A stretch of 64,000 nucleotides of DNA. Origin: Narthecium ossifragum. Taxonomy: Eukaryota > Streptophyta > Magnoliopsida > Dioscoreales > Nartheciaceae. The stretch covers positions 14,507,863 through 14,571,862 of the forward strand of contig OY986975.1 of the NCBI GenBank assembly GCA_963920575.1, in the 5' to 3' direction. Under the pieces are notes generated by a model. It was not told the DNA's origin. It saw only the letters and a list, made by a program, of their open reading frames with translations, and did no database searches. A program made the position numbers and the translations under genes. Position 1 is the first letter of the stretch; every line of letters starts with the position of its first letter. This document shows, in pieces, positions 34,501 to 46,666 of this stretch.

Positions 34501-34848
34501 AATCAGAATAAATTCCTCTATATGATTGTAGGGGTCCTCATGAGATAAGCCATGGAAGGTTAGTAAGGATTGTAAAAATTGTGGTTTAATCTCATAATGG
34601 GCCGCTCCAATTATCGGAGGTTGAATACAAGAGTTAGAAGTGAAAGAAGTTGGAACATAAAAATCTTTCATGGCTCTACGACCCTGGTTTTCAGGTTGGT
34701 TAGGATTGTCATTAGGTCCAGGATTGTCCTCAGGGTTATCCATGCCTAAATGAGTAGGAGAAGAAACTGATAATTTATGTGATGCAGAACAAGAAGCAAA
34801 GAATTCTTTCAACGTGAGAGACAGATCTAGGTCCTTATCATCACTCAT
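31513..34848 (-). pseudogene. Element A Gag-protease fused to integrase C-terminus
   Basis: One frame on the minus strand. The start MSDDKDLDLSLTLKEFF is at 34848. The Gag domain follows (FYVPTSFTSNSCIQPPIIGA, FHGLSHEDPYNHIEEFI, PFTLKGKAKHWL). A TAA at 33970-33972 comes next, then a CCHC zinc knuckle (CFLCSTPGHDVIDC, about 33870-33828) and a second TAA at 33823-33825. From 33576 to 31513 the frame is open: a Pro/Gln-rich linker, then an aspartic protease (LLDLGASVNLMPYSLY, with Leu in place of the usual Thr/Ser-Gly context, and IILGRPFLATT). It then jumps directly into an integrase C-terminus (FNELEEIRSEAYDNAISYK, RSFNVGDRVWGLN, KSRWTCPFEITQVFPHGAVE, FKVNGQRLK). The entire RT-RNase H-integrase core is missing. 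Confidence 0.88.
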
Positions 34849-35081
34849 CCACACATCATAGAGATTATCCAAGGTTTAGAAATACAAACAGTGCAATCTC
34901 GATGACGTGTTGTCGGCATTCGCTCCTTCGCCGCTCGGAAGGATGCCTCTTTTGTTCTTCACCTACTGATCGCAAAAAGATATGGAAATATTAATACTGA
35001 AACTATTTTTGGTCTTTTATAAAATAAATAACATATAAGCAAGAAACTATACTAAGTAAACAACTCAAAACACCGTAAAAA

Positions 35082-35099
35082 TCCCCGGCAACGGCGCCA
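35082..35099 (-). other. Primer-binding site of element A
   Basis: Minus-strand TGGCGCCGTTGCCGGGGA lies 6 bp inside the 5' LTR. This is the primer-site sequence common in Athila/Tat-type elements (usually attributed to tRNA-Asp). Confidence 0.8.
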
Positions 35100-35105
35100 A
35101 AATTT

Positions 35106-36692
35106 TGATACGACTTGAAAAGTGTCGCGGCTTAACAAGTCTGACCAAAATTACAAAATATTCCGGTGCTATACTTTAACTACTAAGAACTAGTAGATAG
35201 TGGAGAGTCCGAGTCGAGTCCACAGGGATTTAAGGGGTTGAAATCGAACACTTAGCAAATTTCCTACTAACGAGTTGAGAAAAGATCGCAAGTCAAAATT
35301 AAACTAAAATTATACTAGAAGATTGATGAATATGAGAGAAAGGACCATAGGATTCTTAATCAGTAACTAAGGATCTACCAGGTTTTTCAAAGATCAGGGC
35401 ATGCAAACACGATAAATGGCTTTCTAAAAGTTGATAAGTGAATGGCTAGTTCTCCTTATCACTCGACAAGTTCTGTTTAGGATTCCTTGTCGGCAGAACA
35501 ATTATCTAATTATCAGTGACCGAATGATTAGTTACGTTCACTGCTAATGAACCCTCTTATTCAGATGAATTCATCGCAAATACTGGCATAGATATGGATT
35601 AAGGTGTAGTATCGAGATGACTTCGCATCTCGATGGCCGAAACTACAAAGGTAAGATACATGAAGGATTACGGATGGAACGTAGTGGGACTAGCACTACT
35701 ATAGTGGGACTAGCACTATACAATCCCTAATCAAGAATAAGATATCATCCGAGATATCATGGGACTAGCATGATCCTCTTATGTGGATGAATCGAATCCA
35801 CGCCCTAACATACACAAGCTCTAGAATCAAGTGCAAGCAAGAACGATCCAAACATCCAACGAGAAATCAACACCAAGATATAAAGAAAATAGAGATTAAT
35901 CCATAAAACCAAACCATCGTGTAGACAAACCCTAGATCTAAGAAATCCCTAATAAAAACCCTAGTTACATCATAAGAATCCCATGGTTAGGGTTTTAGTT
36001 ACTCATCTTTAGGGGCCGATCCATCGATGGAAGTTGATGAACTCCTCCCGCCATGGATCTCCTCCAAAGAATCACCGAAGAAAAAGTGTAGAAAAGCTAG
36101 GAAAACTCCCTCCAAAAACGTCTGGAAAAAGCCCCCAAAAATCCCTAAACAATGACTACTTATAGCCCAAGAAAGAACCTCCCACGGATTAGATCAGAGC
36201 CGTCTATCTTTGCCTCTGGCCGCGTCGGATCGATCCGTCTTTTGGAGTCGGATCGATCTTACTCCTTAAGTTCTTGATGTTGCGAGCAACGCCCGAGCCG
36301 GATCGATCCAACTCTTGGAGTTTGATCGATCCTACGCCTTTACTTGCTGGTAACTCCCGTGCTGGATCAATCCAACTGTCTCGTCCGATCGATCGAACCA
36401 TTCTTGTTGCGCTACATCCCGTGCTGGATTGATCCGTCTCCTGAACTTCTATCGATCCAGCCGTTGTTCATCGTCCCGTCGTTGGTTGAGTTGGATCGAT
36501 CGAACCGGTTGAGGCCGATCGATCCAACTTGTGAAAATCGCTAGAATACACCTATTTTAGCTCCAACGTTGATCTAACTCGTAGGAGGGTCTGTTATACC
36601 TGAAATGGAATAAAAGTAGTCAGTCCAGCATTGCTCGGGGCCCAACAAAGCCAAATTACAAGGGTGTTTTGTGCACTTTTCAAGTCTTATCA
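35106..36692 (-). repeat. Element A 5' LTR
   Basis: 1,587 bp, nearly identical to 25649-27234. The dyad array is at 36228-36524. Confidence 0.92.
36228..36524. promoter_or_regulatory. GATCGATC dyad array in element A 5' LTR
   Basis: The same five units as in the 3' LTR: 36228/36251, 36301/36324, 36365/36387, 36427/36450, 36494/36517. Three octamers have decayed (GATCAATC, GATTGATC, TATCGATC), two of them by CpG-type transitions, but the 22-23-bp spacing is kept. Confidence 0.85.
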
Positions 36693-36934
36693 GTACGCGG
36701 GTGTGAAATCGACCACCAGGCACAATTTTCGAAATTGCCCCTTGGGTGACAAGAGCAACACGATCAACCTGATCACACCCGACATGAAACCAAACCAACA
36801 GGGAATGGCCCTCGACCCACGCGGTCGAGCCAGGTTAGAGAAACGGGCCCTCACAGTAACGACCATACCATTGGGTCCAATTTGACCACTTTCCATAAAA
36901 ATTGACACAGTGTCCCACTGGGCGTGCCAAAAAA

Positions 36935-38104
36935 TGTTGACGTGGAAATCTTGTCGTAGATCGGCAATGGTCAAACTAGTCAAAATTAGGAAATCAGGGA
37001 TGTGATAAGATTCAACTCTTTCAAACACTCAGTTCGAACAGAGGTGTCAAGTTAAATGGAAAATATGATCAAACTTAATTAACTATATTTATAGAAATAG
37101 CAGGGATTAAAATCAAAGATAAATCTAAATTACTATTAAACAAAACCTAATTTGATCTAAGATAATCTAAATCCATTAATTAAACCAGATTAACTAAGAC
37201 CAGTAACTAGAAAATGAAGAACAGTACTTAAAATCTAACTAAATCTAAATTATTTCTATACTAATCTTACAATCGGAAAGAACATAAACTACTTAGATTA
37301 AACTAAATTATCTTAATCTAAGGATTAATCTAATTTAATTTAACCCTAGGATGAATCTAGATTAACTCTACAGTAAACCTAAATTAATCTACTGGAAAAG
37401 AAAGAAACTAAGATTAGCTAAACCATGTTAACTAGGCTAATCTAAAAAAGCAGTAACGAAGAATAGAAATTAAACTGAAAGATCTTCATTAATAAAAAAT
37501 TAACTTAAAACTAGAACAGGAACGTAGAAATCCATGCTTCAAGTAGGTTACCAATAGTGTGGGAGGGATGGGGGGGGGTTACAGTGGTGAACAAAAAGTT
37601 ATTTATATCTAAGGACTTATTAACTGCTCCCGCCTTGAGTGGTAATGGCGCAAATTGAAGGAGATCTTGTACTAACTGTGTCACAAAGGCTCCTCTCACG
37701 TTCTATTCTGGTTTGGAGAGTACACGTAGTCGATGCTCCTTCATTGCACACGTCATGATTACGCTAGATTACTTATCGTTCCTAGTCCGCATCATACCTG
37801 CATGTGTTTTATGACCTTAATTGACACATGTTTTAATTGCTTCTGGACGATGGCTTCAATTGGCTTGTTTCGTCATGACTTTTGCTCGATCATTGTCCTT
37901 TACTTGCTTCATGCTTGTCTTTGGTCGATGATTTGGTTTCTTGCTTTATGGACGATGCTCCATCCTTATACATATATATATAATCGCCCATTTGATCGAT
38001 GGGTTGCATCTGGATGATGAAACCTTGTACTTATATGTCAACGGTCATTGCTTATTTTGTCTACGTGTCCGTCATTAATTGTTTAGCCATTATTTCGGCT
38101 AACA
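36935..38104 (-). repeat. 5' LTR of element D
   Basis: Read on the minus strand the LTR begins TGTTAGCCGAAAT at 38104 and ends CCACGTCAACA at 36935 (TGTT...AACA, 1,170 bp). It is followed by a primer-site-like TGGCACGCCCAGTGGGAC (about 36911-36928) and the gag start near 36892. The central part (37050-37500) is very AT-rich with recurring AATCTAAATTA motifs. No 3' LTR is present. Confidence 0.7.
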
Positions 38105-38109
38105 ATAGT

Positions 38110-39515
38110 ACTTGGGTGAGTACCTTTTTCATGTTGTTTGTAAAGACGTAGTGTTAGAGTTTTGGGTATGCGATAGGTTTATTTGATGGGCTAGTTTAGG
38201 ACACCCCTTGTCCTTGTGGGCTATAGTTTCGGCTAACTTCAAATAAATTTTCACTGGCCAATAATTATAATAATATACCATTTTAAAAATAATATTAATA
38301 AATTGAGTGTGAAATTTTGGTCGCAAAGGCGATTGCGCTACATTCGAGGCAACTGGACGTACTATTTTAAGTAACTGTTCTCACATCATTTCATTTCCCA
38401 AAGTCTTCTTAATTCACAGACGACGTTTTACATTTAATATGCTAAAAAAATATATCTTATAATCTAAGCCAACACAAGATTACATCGGGATCACGTAAAA
38501 AATTTGCACCCGTATTTAGCTCCTCAAATCATGCTTTTCATTGGCTTTTGGTTCAAATAGTCGTTACAAATTACTTCATTGGCAGATAACGGATCCCCAA
38601 GCTACAGAAACAAAGGTATATCTCATGCAAAAATGCTACCTTCAAGATAAGTTCATTCCTGACAAACCAATCCCAAACCAGTCTCCTAGCTAGCACATTC
38701 AAATTTAATGATTTTACGTAGTTAATCATGAGCAGGAACTATCAACAACATACTCAATTGCATCAGTAGCAGCACGGGTACGTTGGTAACATTATAGTTT
38801 TCATACCCTCAGATCATGAGGCGCCAAAAAATTTAGTCACATACTCCTTGAATTATAAAACAAAATAACACATCAAATAGAGGATTCAAACACTTAATTC
38901 ACCAAGAATAGTTTGGGCATTTTTCCAAAAGAAGTCAATTTTCCAAAGTTTGGTTGGTCCATGTGAATATTAAAGCTCTAGCTCTAATCAATATAGCACT
39001 AACAATCAATAGCCACCAATGTCCCTTGCTTGATTTCTCATTGAGTCATGATAAGTGTAGGAAGTAGATAAATAAGAAAAGCATCTAATTTGGAAAGAAA
39101 ACTTTAGCCCATTAGTATACTTACAACATGCTAGGTTGCTGATAAATTCCTTCCCTCTACCACCTTTGACATGACCACCATGACATCTCTAACATTCTGC
39201 TGATAACAGGTCTGAGAGCGTGTGCCTCTAACTTATAAGAGAATCACGCCCATTGCACATAAAATACGACCAACAACAGAATTTTTAGAGTGACAACAAT
39301 TAAAAGTACTGACATCATAAAAATGATATGTACGTTACGTACACTGTTTGATTTCCTACCGATCAGTGTTGTTATCCTACTAAATCAGTTGATACATTTA
39401 TAACACATCAATTTAAAAGCGTGTGATTGAATTTAACAATCAAACAATCAAATGCAATCTTATTCAGAAACTTACATCCATATTTTTCAAGAATCAATCA
39501 AGACCTCTGGGTAGA
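38110..39515. other. AT-rich interval without a supported gene
   Basis: Contains no convincing coding frame, RNA gene or terminal repeats. It may include the 3' non-coding part of the Helitron to its right; I could not fix a Helitron CTRR end. Confidence 0.4.
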
Positions 39516-42500
39516 CTATATTTTGGTTGTGTTTGGGCCAACATCGTTAGTGAGTAAGCTAATATGGTTTGCCAAAATACATGTAGACAACGCAACGTAC
39601 AACTGACCATGACTGAACACCGAGGTACGTAAGTCAACATCTACAAACTTCAGTGACTGACCCTGAGATTTGTTAATTATCATAGCATATACGAATCGCA
39701 TAGAGAACTAACGACGGGACATTTTAAATGGCATCTTTTTACCGGACGACACCAACGATATTCGTGACATGAAAACCACCTCCTTAGCTTTATCCCCAGT
39801 CATTATTTGTGCTTGTATAACTCATTGACAACATCTAATCACCAGTAGGCGTGTACTGTTGCAAAGTCTGTCCTTTGGTATCAGGTTCCTCAACAACATT
39901 TCCGTAACACCTACTTTCAAGTCCAAACGGATTGGTGGCATCACGACGGATCCAGCTTCTTGAGATAGTCAGTCGAGTATCCGCTCATGTCTGCGTGGTA
40001 TCCCTCTTCGGCAAACGCATTGTCAGCTGCAAGGTATGTGACTATCTCTCCATGGAACTTTTCGAATGCCTTCACATTAATGTCAGAGGCAATCCTCTCT
40101 GCACGGAATGATGATGACAGTGGATAATACATCCAGTTGTGGGTAAACTGCGGACAATAGGCCCTCTATACTTTGGCACCGATTCACAGTATATGGTAAA
40201 GTCACGGTCTCTCGTGGATTGATGCCTACCTGTGTTGAAAAAACTTCACCAAATTATGTTTTTGTGATACAGAAAACTAACGTATGGTTTGAGTATCTTG
40301 GTTATAGTAGTCATACCTTGCTTAGGAAATCCATGAAAGGGAATGTCTCGGGGTGTGAAGTCCGCATGCGCATGTTTGTAGTCAAAACCAAAACTTTTAT
40401 GTTTATCCATAAAAAAGAACTCCGTAGTGACGCATCTACAATCTCTTCCCGGCTTCCCTTGAGGACAACTGGCAAAATCTGACGGAAGTCACCACCCAAT
40501 ACAATAGTCTTACCACCAAACGAGCGTTCACAATCTCATATGTCACGGAGCATCCGCTCAACAGCTTCAATACAGTGTTTGTACTGCATTGGCACTTCAT
40601 TCCATATTATGAGTTTTGTTTCTCTGAGAAGTTCCGCATGGAACGATTGCTTACTAAATTTACAGTATGAATCTTGTGTTATATCAAATGGAATTTTGAA
40701 AGACGAGTGAGCTGTGCGTCCGCCTGTCAACAATAAAGCAGTGATACCTGATGAAGCAATGGTGACAACTCTATTACCGAGCTGCCGACACCTTCCCACG
40801 ACAATGTTGTAAAAAAATGTCTTTCATGTGCCCCTACCCCAATTGAGGAAGAATAACCGCCCTTAATCTGAATTTACAGACGTCAATACTGCATCATATG
40901 CAGAATGTTGTTCCAAGTACAACATTTCTACCTTTTTAGTAAGATCTGTATTCTTAGCATCGATGTTTAGAAGCTGATGTTCCTTTAGAAGCCTATTTGT
41001 GGAATGCATCCGTCAATTACCTATAGGCAAGGGCATGGAGGGATAGTTCATAAAAGATGACCCCTGTTCCTGTAACATATGTTCTAAAATGTACATCCCG
41101 TAGTCCTTGGCCTGTTCATCTGACGACGACTTCATATGGAATTGAACACATAAGAGATGCGGGAGATCATCAGATATTTGAGCAGAAAATTATGCCCATA
41201 GTGCAAAAGGATTATTTGGATTACAGTATAAGATTATGATAGCAAACAACCGTCTCAATTGGTAACTCGTCTTCATAACAACCGCTTCTTGCATACACTG
41301 AACCCATTCACCATCATCCTCCAACAAACCTAACGCTCGAAATGCATCTTTAAAAGTTGGATGCTGAATCTCAGCAACAATTCGTAGGTGCTCATTGATT
41401 TCAATCCTTTAACAATAGTCAACAACAACTGTTGATAGAAGCATTCACCTTCGGTCGGTGGGACATAATACAGTCTGCCAATGGAGAAACCCCTTTGACG
41501 TAGTTTCCACATGCCAACTCCTTTTTGCCAGACATAATATTCAAGAAACTCTTGATAACTGTAGGCACGTGCAGACACATCATTAGCACAGTGAGAGAAA
41601 TATGCAGTCCTAGTTTACTTATTATAGGCCCATTCAAGTACTGCAGATATTGGTTCCAGTGCATTGAATAACACATTTTATTCCTCCGGCAAGTGGACAG
41701 CAAGCCTCACGACTGTAGGATACTCCTCATGGAGGAGATACTCATATAGACGCCATGCTGCTTCACATGGACCTATATAACATGTGTTAATATACTGCTG
41801 AATCTCATCATCATCTCCCAAAACCATGGTAGTTCGATCGTGTCCCTTGTAGATATATTTGTAAATATAAGCCACACATTGAACACCTGTATAGACTTCC
41901 ACATTGATGTGGCAGCTAAACATCCGTGATAAGCATGGATTGTAGGATACGACATCTCCATTATTAACCAGCACCCCATGAACTGATATATCAACGTCAC
42001 TCGGACATCGACTATATATTGAGTACCCATCATTGTCCATGCTTGTTCCGTCGGTGAGAGGCTTTGGATACATTTTAGTACGACGACCGTTCTCCATACA
42101 CAGTGCTATGATAACCGCCGCTATAGCCCGAGTTCCATATTGTCCATGTACCATGCAAGTCTTTATAGTGTCAAACAAAGCAGGTTCTGCTTGCTGGTCC
42201 AGAAATTCAGCAGAAACGATGGAGCCAACTTGTACACATGTTCTTATTTTGTCTCTTCTCAATAGGAAACATAGGGCATGCATATCCAGAAGTCCACATT
42301 TCTGGAATTCAATGGTGAAAGCATGCGCTACCTTACAACCGAAAACTTCGTTCTCCTTGACCTCTCTAAGCAATGCCTTTGTTTTTTCATTGAAAACACA
42401 GACAATCATATCTACACAGTCCATAGCATTCTGATATCGGAACAGGGCATCCTGGACCTTAGGCCACTTTGGATTTACAATCATTGTAAGGAACACATCA

Positions 42501-43749
42501 GGGTGATTAAAATATTAGATTATCGTCATTGAGTCGTGGTAGATCTTGTTTAGATGTCTAGTGCTACCAGTGAACGACGAAGGCAGCACTACCCTCTGAC
42601 CAATCTGATTTGCATTAGATATACCACCTCCTTGGTCATTAAGACATTGATAACACTCCGATCTAAGCTTTACCTGATTCATCCTATTCCAGAAGAGTCT
42701 GTTCTATTCTGTTGAGGCCCATGTATCAACAATAAATTCTTGAAACAATTTTTTACCGCGGATTATAGTTGAGCACTCTCCATCTCACTCAAAGAAATGG
42801 TAGCAGTAATACTCCATCATTGTTAATCTCCTCGCTGAAGTATAGCCACGCTCTACATCCCACTACTTGAAGTCCGTACTCCATTGAATATCACCATTTG
42901 AGAATAGAAGCACATAATGAAAGGGAAGATATGTGGGATTGCATTCACTTATTCGTTCTAATAGCCCATCACCTCCTAGATGTACCAATATATCACGTTT
43001 TGTAACTTCTTCAGCCCCATCGCCTGACAAAATAATAGCAATTTCATCAACAGTTGGTAAATTGAACCTGCAGCGATCAGTTGATGGTCTATATTGCAAG
43101 CAGGCAGGCAAAGGTGGCGCAATCCTCCTTGTATTCGATAGGATTTCATGTGCTTATTTGTAATTCCTGATGAACGGATTTGAATCTCAAAGAATGTTTT
43201 GGATTATATGAAGAACTTTCGAGTTTAAATTTGTATTTCTATTCATACACATCCTCATTGCTTCGTCGAGATCATAGATATAAAGTTGAGCATAGACTCG
43301 ATCGGCACCTGACTCCGGCAATAATCCCCCTGTCAAATGTCTTAATTTACATGGATCCTGAATGGCATAGGACCGGTTCCTTTTCTAACCATATCATCGA
43401 GCCGCACACCGAGGTTAGTAAAAGTGTTTGCAATGTTGTATTGGCGAATGTTTTCACAGAATGAACGCGCATTTGCACCATCCCCCTCGAAAAGATCCTT
43501 GAGTGCTTAAGGAGGATCTGTCAAAGGTAGCAACTTGAATTTCCCTTACCCGCAATAATTTCCAAATTATGGATCTATGATGGAGGGGTTAGACAATCTC
43601 TCAGCAACCCAATGCTTGGCTTTACAATGGTCGGACACTGCACTCATTGGACTGAGTGAATAACGCCCCGAGTACATGCCAACACGGTGATCTGTATCTG
43701 CATTTGATTCTAATACAGCTTCAAAATTCATGAGACACAACTTTTTCAA
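39516..43749 (-). pseudogene. Helitron Rep/helicase polyprotein, decayed
   Basis: Minus strand, N to C terminus. 43111-42863 carries LPTVDEIAIILSGDG, RDILVHLGGDGLLERISECN and LPFHYVLLFSNGD. The Helitron helicase-like/Rep domain (42496-41330) carries MFLTMIVNPKWPKVQDALF, GYSIYSRCPSDVD, VQCVAYIYKYIYKGHDRT (tyrosine pair), EYYVWQKG and GRLYYVPPTEGECFYQQLLL. The PIF1-type helicase follows (40799-39516): [44 protein letters not shown] and the C-terminal motif [16 protein letters not shown] with [11 protein letters not shown]. The Walker A GKT is not readable, and many stops and frameshifts interrupt it. It is a dead rolling-circle transposon; termini were not located. Confidence 0.85.
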
Positions 43750-45480
43750 AAGTCATTAGAAAAAAGTGAGCGGAAAAGAGTGGGTAACAAGAATTTAGTA
43801 CGCATCAAGGGTTGGTGTATTCTCAAATTGGATCGCCCAAGGAGCAATAGGTGTGGCGTTGCATCTTCAGTTGGTGCTTGTTCCATAGCTTATTCATGAC
43901 CACTCCTGGACAGAGCAAAATACTGCTCATATTCCCTACTCCTTAACTGTCTGATTCATCGGGCATTAATGAATCGGGATGGAGATGACTCACTTGTGAT
44001 TGGCGCCTTTCCAGCTTCTCGCAAAGGTCTGGTCAGAAAAACTGTATCTGGTGTCGCCACCACTCCCAGGATCAGAATGATTATCCATACCCGATGGGTC
44101 CACATTCATCCCTGAATGTCATCGGGTACTATTAGCTTTCCCGCCATTCTTGTAACCATCACCTGCAATCCGCGAAGGTGTGTTCGCACCCCGTAGAGTG
44201 GACGAGAAAGAAGGGATTTCTCGGAGCAACCCCCTGGTTCCAGACACAGGAATTCACTTTCCCGTATGAGCATTCGGTCTTGAGTTGTCCCCGACACATT
44301 AGGACTGTTTGAAGAAAATGCATATGAACTATTTCTGGTGTCTGTTGTAGGAATGCAATGGTATGATCCACACCCCATGAATCTTTCTTGCCTTTCACGC
44401 TCTCTTCGTCATCGCTGGCCTAATAGTTGGCCTGTCAAAGAGACTTGTGGGCGCGTAGGACTTAAATCATTGGATGCTTCATCCATGCGACCGCAAAATG
44501 TATGAGTTAACATTATGAGAAACAACTTTTTAAAAACACATTACAAAATAGTCATGAGGAAAGCTTGATAATAAGAATTTATTACACATCAACGGGTGTT
44601 GTATTCTCAAATTGGATCCGCAAGAGAGCAATAGGTGAGGCCATTGAATGTTCAATTGGTGCTTGATCATTTGGTACTAATTCCCTCCTCCTACACGTCC
44701 TATCCGTTGGGCATTAATGAATCGGAGTGGAGAGGGCCCACTTTTGACAGACACCTTTCCAATTTCTTGTACAGGCATGGTCACAGCAGCTGTATCTTAA
44801 GTCCTTCCCGACTCATTAGGAATGTCTGAAGAAGTTGCAAATGAAGTATGCATAGGGTCTGTTGCCGGATTGTGATGGCATTGCCTTTCGCGCTCCCTTC
44901 GTCATCGCTGGCCCATTTGTCGGCCAGTCAAAGAGTCAAGTGGATGCATAAGAATTAAATCATTGGATGTTTCACCAATGAGACTGTAAAAAGTTTGAAT
45001 TGATCTTATGAGAAATAACCTTTTTAAAAACAGATTAGAAAGGAGTGACTGGAAAAGTTTGGGTAATTAGATTTCATTACACATCAACAGTTGTTATATT
45101 CTCAAATTGGATTGCCAAGGGAGCAATTGGTGAGACTATTGGATTTCGTGCTTGTTCCCTCCTCCTTGCCAGTCCTAGCCATCACGCATTAATGACTCAG
45201 GAAGGAGATGACCTATTTGTTAGAGGCGCCTTTCCAGTTCCTTGCACAGGACTGGTCACAACAACTGCATCTTGAGTTATTCCCAACGCATTAGGAATGT
45301 TCAATGGAATTGCATATGATGTATGCACAGGGTCTGATTTCATATTTGCGATGGTATGAACCACACGCCATAAGTCTCTCTTGCCTTTTGCACTCTCTTC
45401 ATTGTCGCTGGCCCAATTGTCGGCCAGGCAAAGATTCTTGAGGGCGCGTAGGACTTATATCATTGGATGTCTCATTCACC
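43750..45480 (-). repeat. Three degenerate tandem repeats upstream of the Helitron genes
   Basis: Blocks starting near 43785, 44570 and 45055 share a core (ACATCAAxxGTTGTATTCTCAAATTGGAT...GAGCAATAGGTGAG) and a distal core (CTCTTxxTCATCGCTGGCC...GGCCAGTCAAAGA). Spacing is about 785 then 485 bp. On the minus strand they encode similar short peptides rich in RRERQER and PN(V/A)xGTTQD, so they look like repeated copies of an N-terminal exon of the Helitron protein. Confidence 0.6.
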
Positions 45481-46666
45481 TAGTAAATTCATTCAAAGTG
45501 CACATATGTAATTTTTTTAAGATACTAATATTTTTTAAAAAAATTATCCTAAATGCTGCTTGATTTATAACTTGCTTTAGGACAATCCAATTAGCACACT
45601 CGAACTTTAAAGAAAATTTTGGTATATTTCCAACTAAATGAGAACATCCAGTTAGGTAGCATATCATGTTTTCTAATACCTAGGCTGCTTATTAATTGCC
45701 GATGGTATGTAGCTATTAAATTATTGAAAATATGCCCACCTAATAAATTTATGAAAGTGCACACACCTTTTATTATTTTAAGATACATATATTGTTTTGA
45801 AAATTAATCCTACATGCCAATTTCTATTGTAAACGAGTAACATGCTTTACTTACCCCATTTGCAGCAGGTGGGGGCGGGCATCTTGAATGTGCCTGAAAA
45901 TATGATAATAACATGCTTTACTTAAATGTCAAAGAATAATTAGATCAAATCTTATATGAGTATTTTTTTTCCCACTCACTAAAGGTGGTCGCATGGCATG
46001 GAGATTGTGCTCGGAACGAATATCAAGCCACATAACATCTCAAGAGTTTGTCGGACATTATTATCTTGCTAGGTAATGCAAAAGTTTTCCCACTCACTAA
46101 AGGAATTTAGTATGTAGACATGAACTTCAGACCAACTCACTGATGACATGATCCATTTTGTTAGCAAGGTTGTGGATAATAAAGCTAGATAGTTAAGTCA
46201 TCTTAGTCACATATAGCATTTCACTTATAGTAACGAAAGGTTGTCTACATTCGCGATTTGAAACTAAAAAACTTCACAGGCGCATTTGAAAGATAAGATA
46301 ATCGGTAGCGTGTGACAACTAAAAAACATTAACAAATAGACAACCATTTACATCCTTAAGAACAACCGTTTATAAGATGGGTTGATACATCCTTAAGAAC
46401 AATCGTTATAAGATGGGTTGGTTTGATTTTATATATTAGCTCATTAATAGCTCCTTACATATTCTCGAGAAATCCTATATTTGGCCAAATACTGTTGATC
46501 TCGTAGTTCATTATAAAGGCATGGGCCAATGGTAGATAAGAGCATAGTTCATTATAAGGGTATTTTTGTTGAACTATCTTTTTAGGGTTTCATTAATTAC
46601 ATTGTTTTATTTCTTCAATTAAAGAATCTATAATTTAGTAATATTTGACGTTGTGAGTGGCTCACA
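45481..46666. other. AT-rich interval with one dispersed direct repeat
   Basis: Two ~80-bp diverged direct copies occur at about 45478-45556 and 45738-45817 (both ACCTA(G/A)TAAATT...AAGTGCACA...TTTTAAGATAC). No gene is supported. Confidence 0.5.

Larger units (their letters stand above)
25649..36692 (-). mobile_element. Element A: Athila-like Gypsy retrotransposon lacking RT
   Basis: An 11-kb minus-strand element. LTRs at 25649-27234 and 35106-36692 begin TGATACGACTTG and end AAGTCTTATCA, and differ at only a few percent of positions by eye. Flanks CTACG and GTACG look like a target duplication with one change. The primer-binding site (35082-35099) and purine tract (27235-27245) are present. 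Coding: Gag-protease-integrase C-terminus in one frame (31513-34848) and a third ORF (29328-30428). RT, RNase H and the integrase core are missing, so it must have been mobilised in trans. Its closest family is the Athila group, by Gag, protease and third-ORF features. Confidence 0.9.
23318..36855 (-). mobile_element. Solo LTR C' with target duplication GTAAC, containing element A
   Basis: Starts TGTCACGCCCCG at 23318 and ends GGGCCCTCACA at 36855. It is flanked by GTAAC at 23313-23317 and 36856-36860. Without the nested element A (25649-36692), the LTR is about 2.5 kb and contains no coding frame. It is homologous to LTR C but inverted. It carries a palindrome array (24610-24965). Because the two flanks are the gag start of element D, it inserted into D. 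Confidence 0.85.

Noticed and set aside
38105..38125. GTACT...AGTAC hairpin as a possible Helitron 3' end
   Set aside because: It lies next to the LTR D target site, 1.4 kb from the Helitron coding region, and no CTRR terminus at the expected distance could be recognised.
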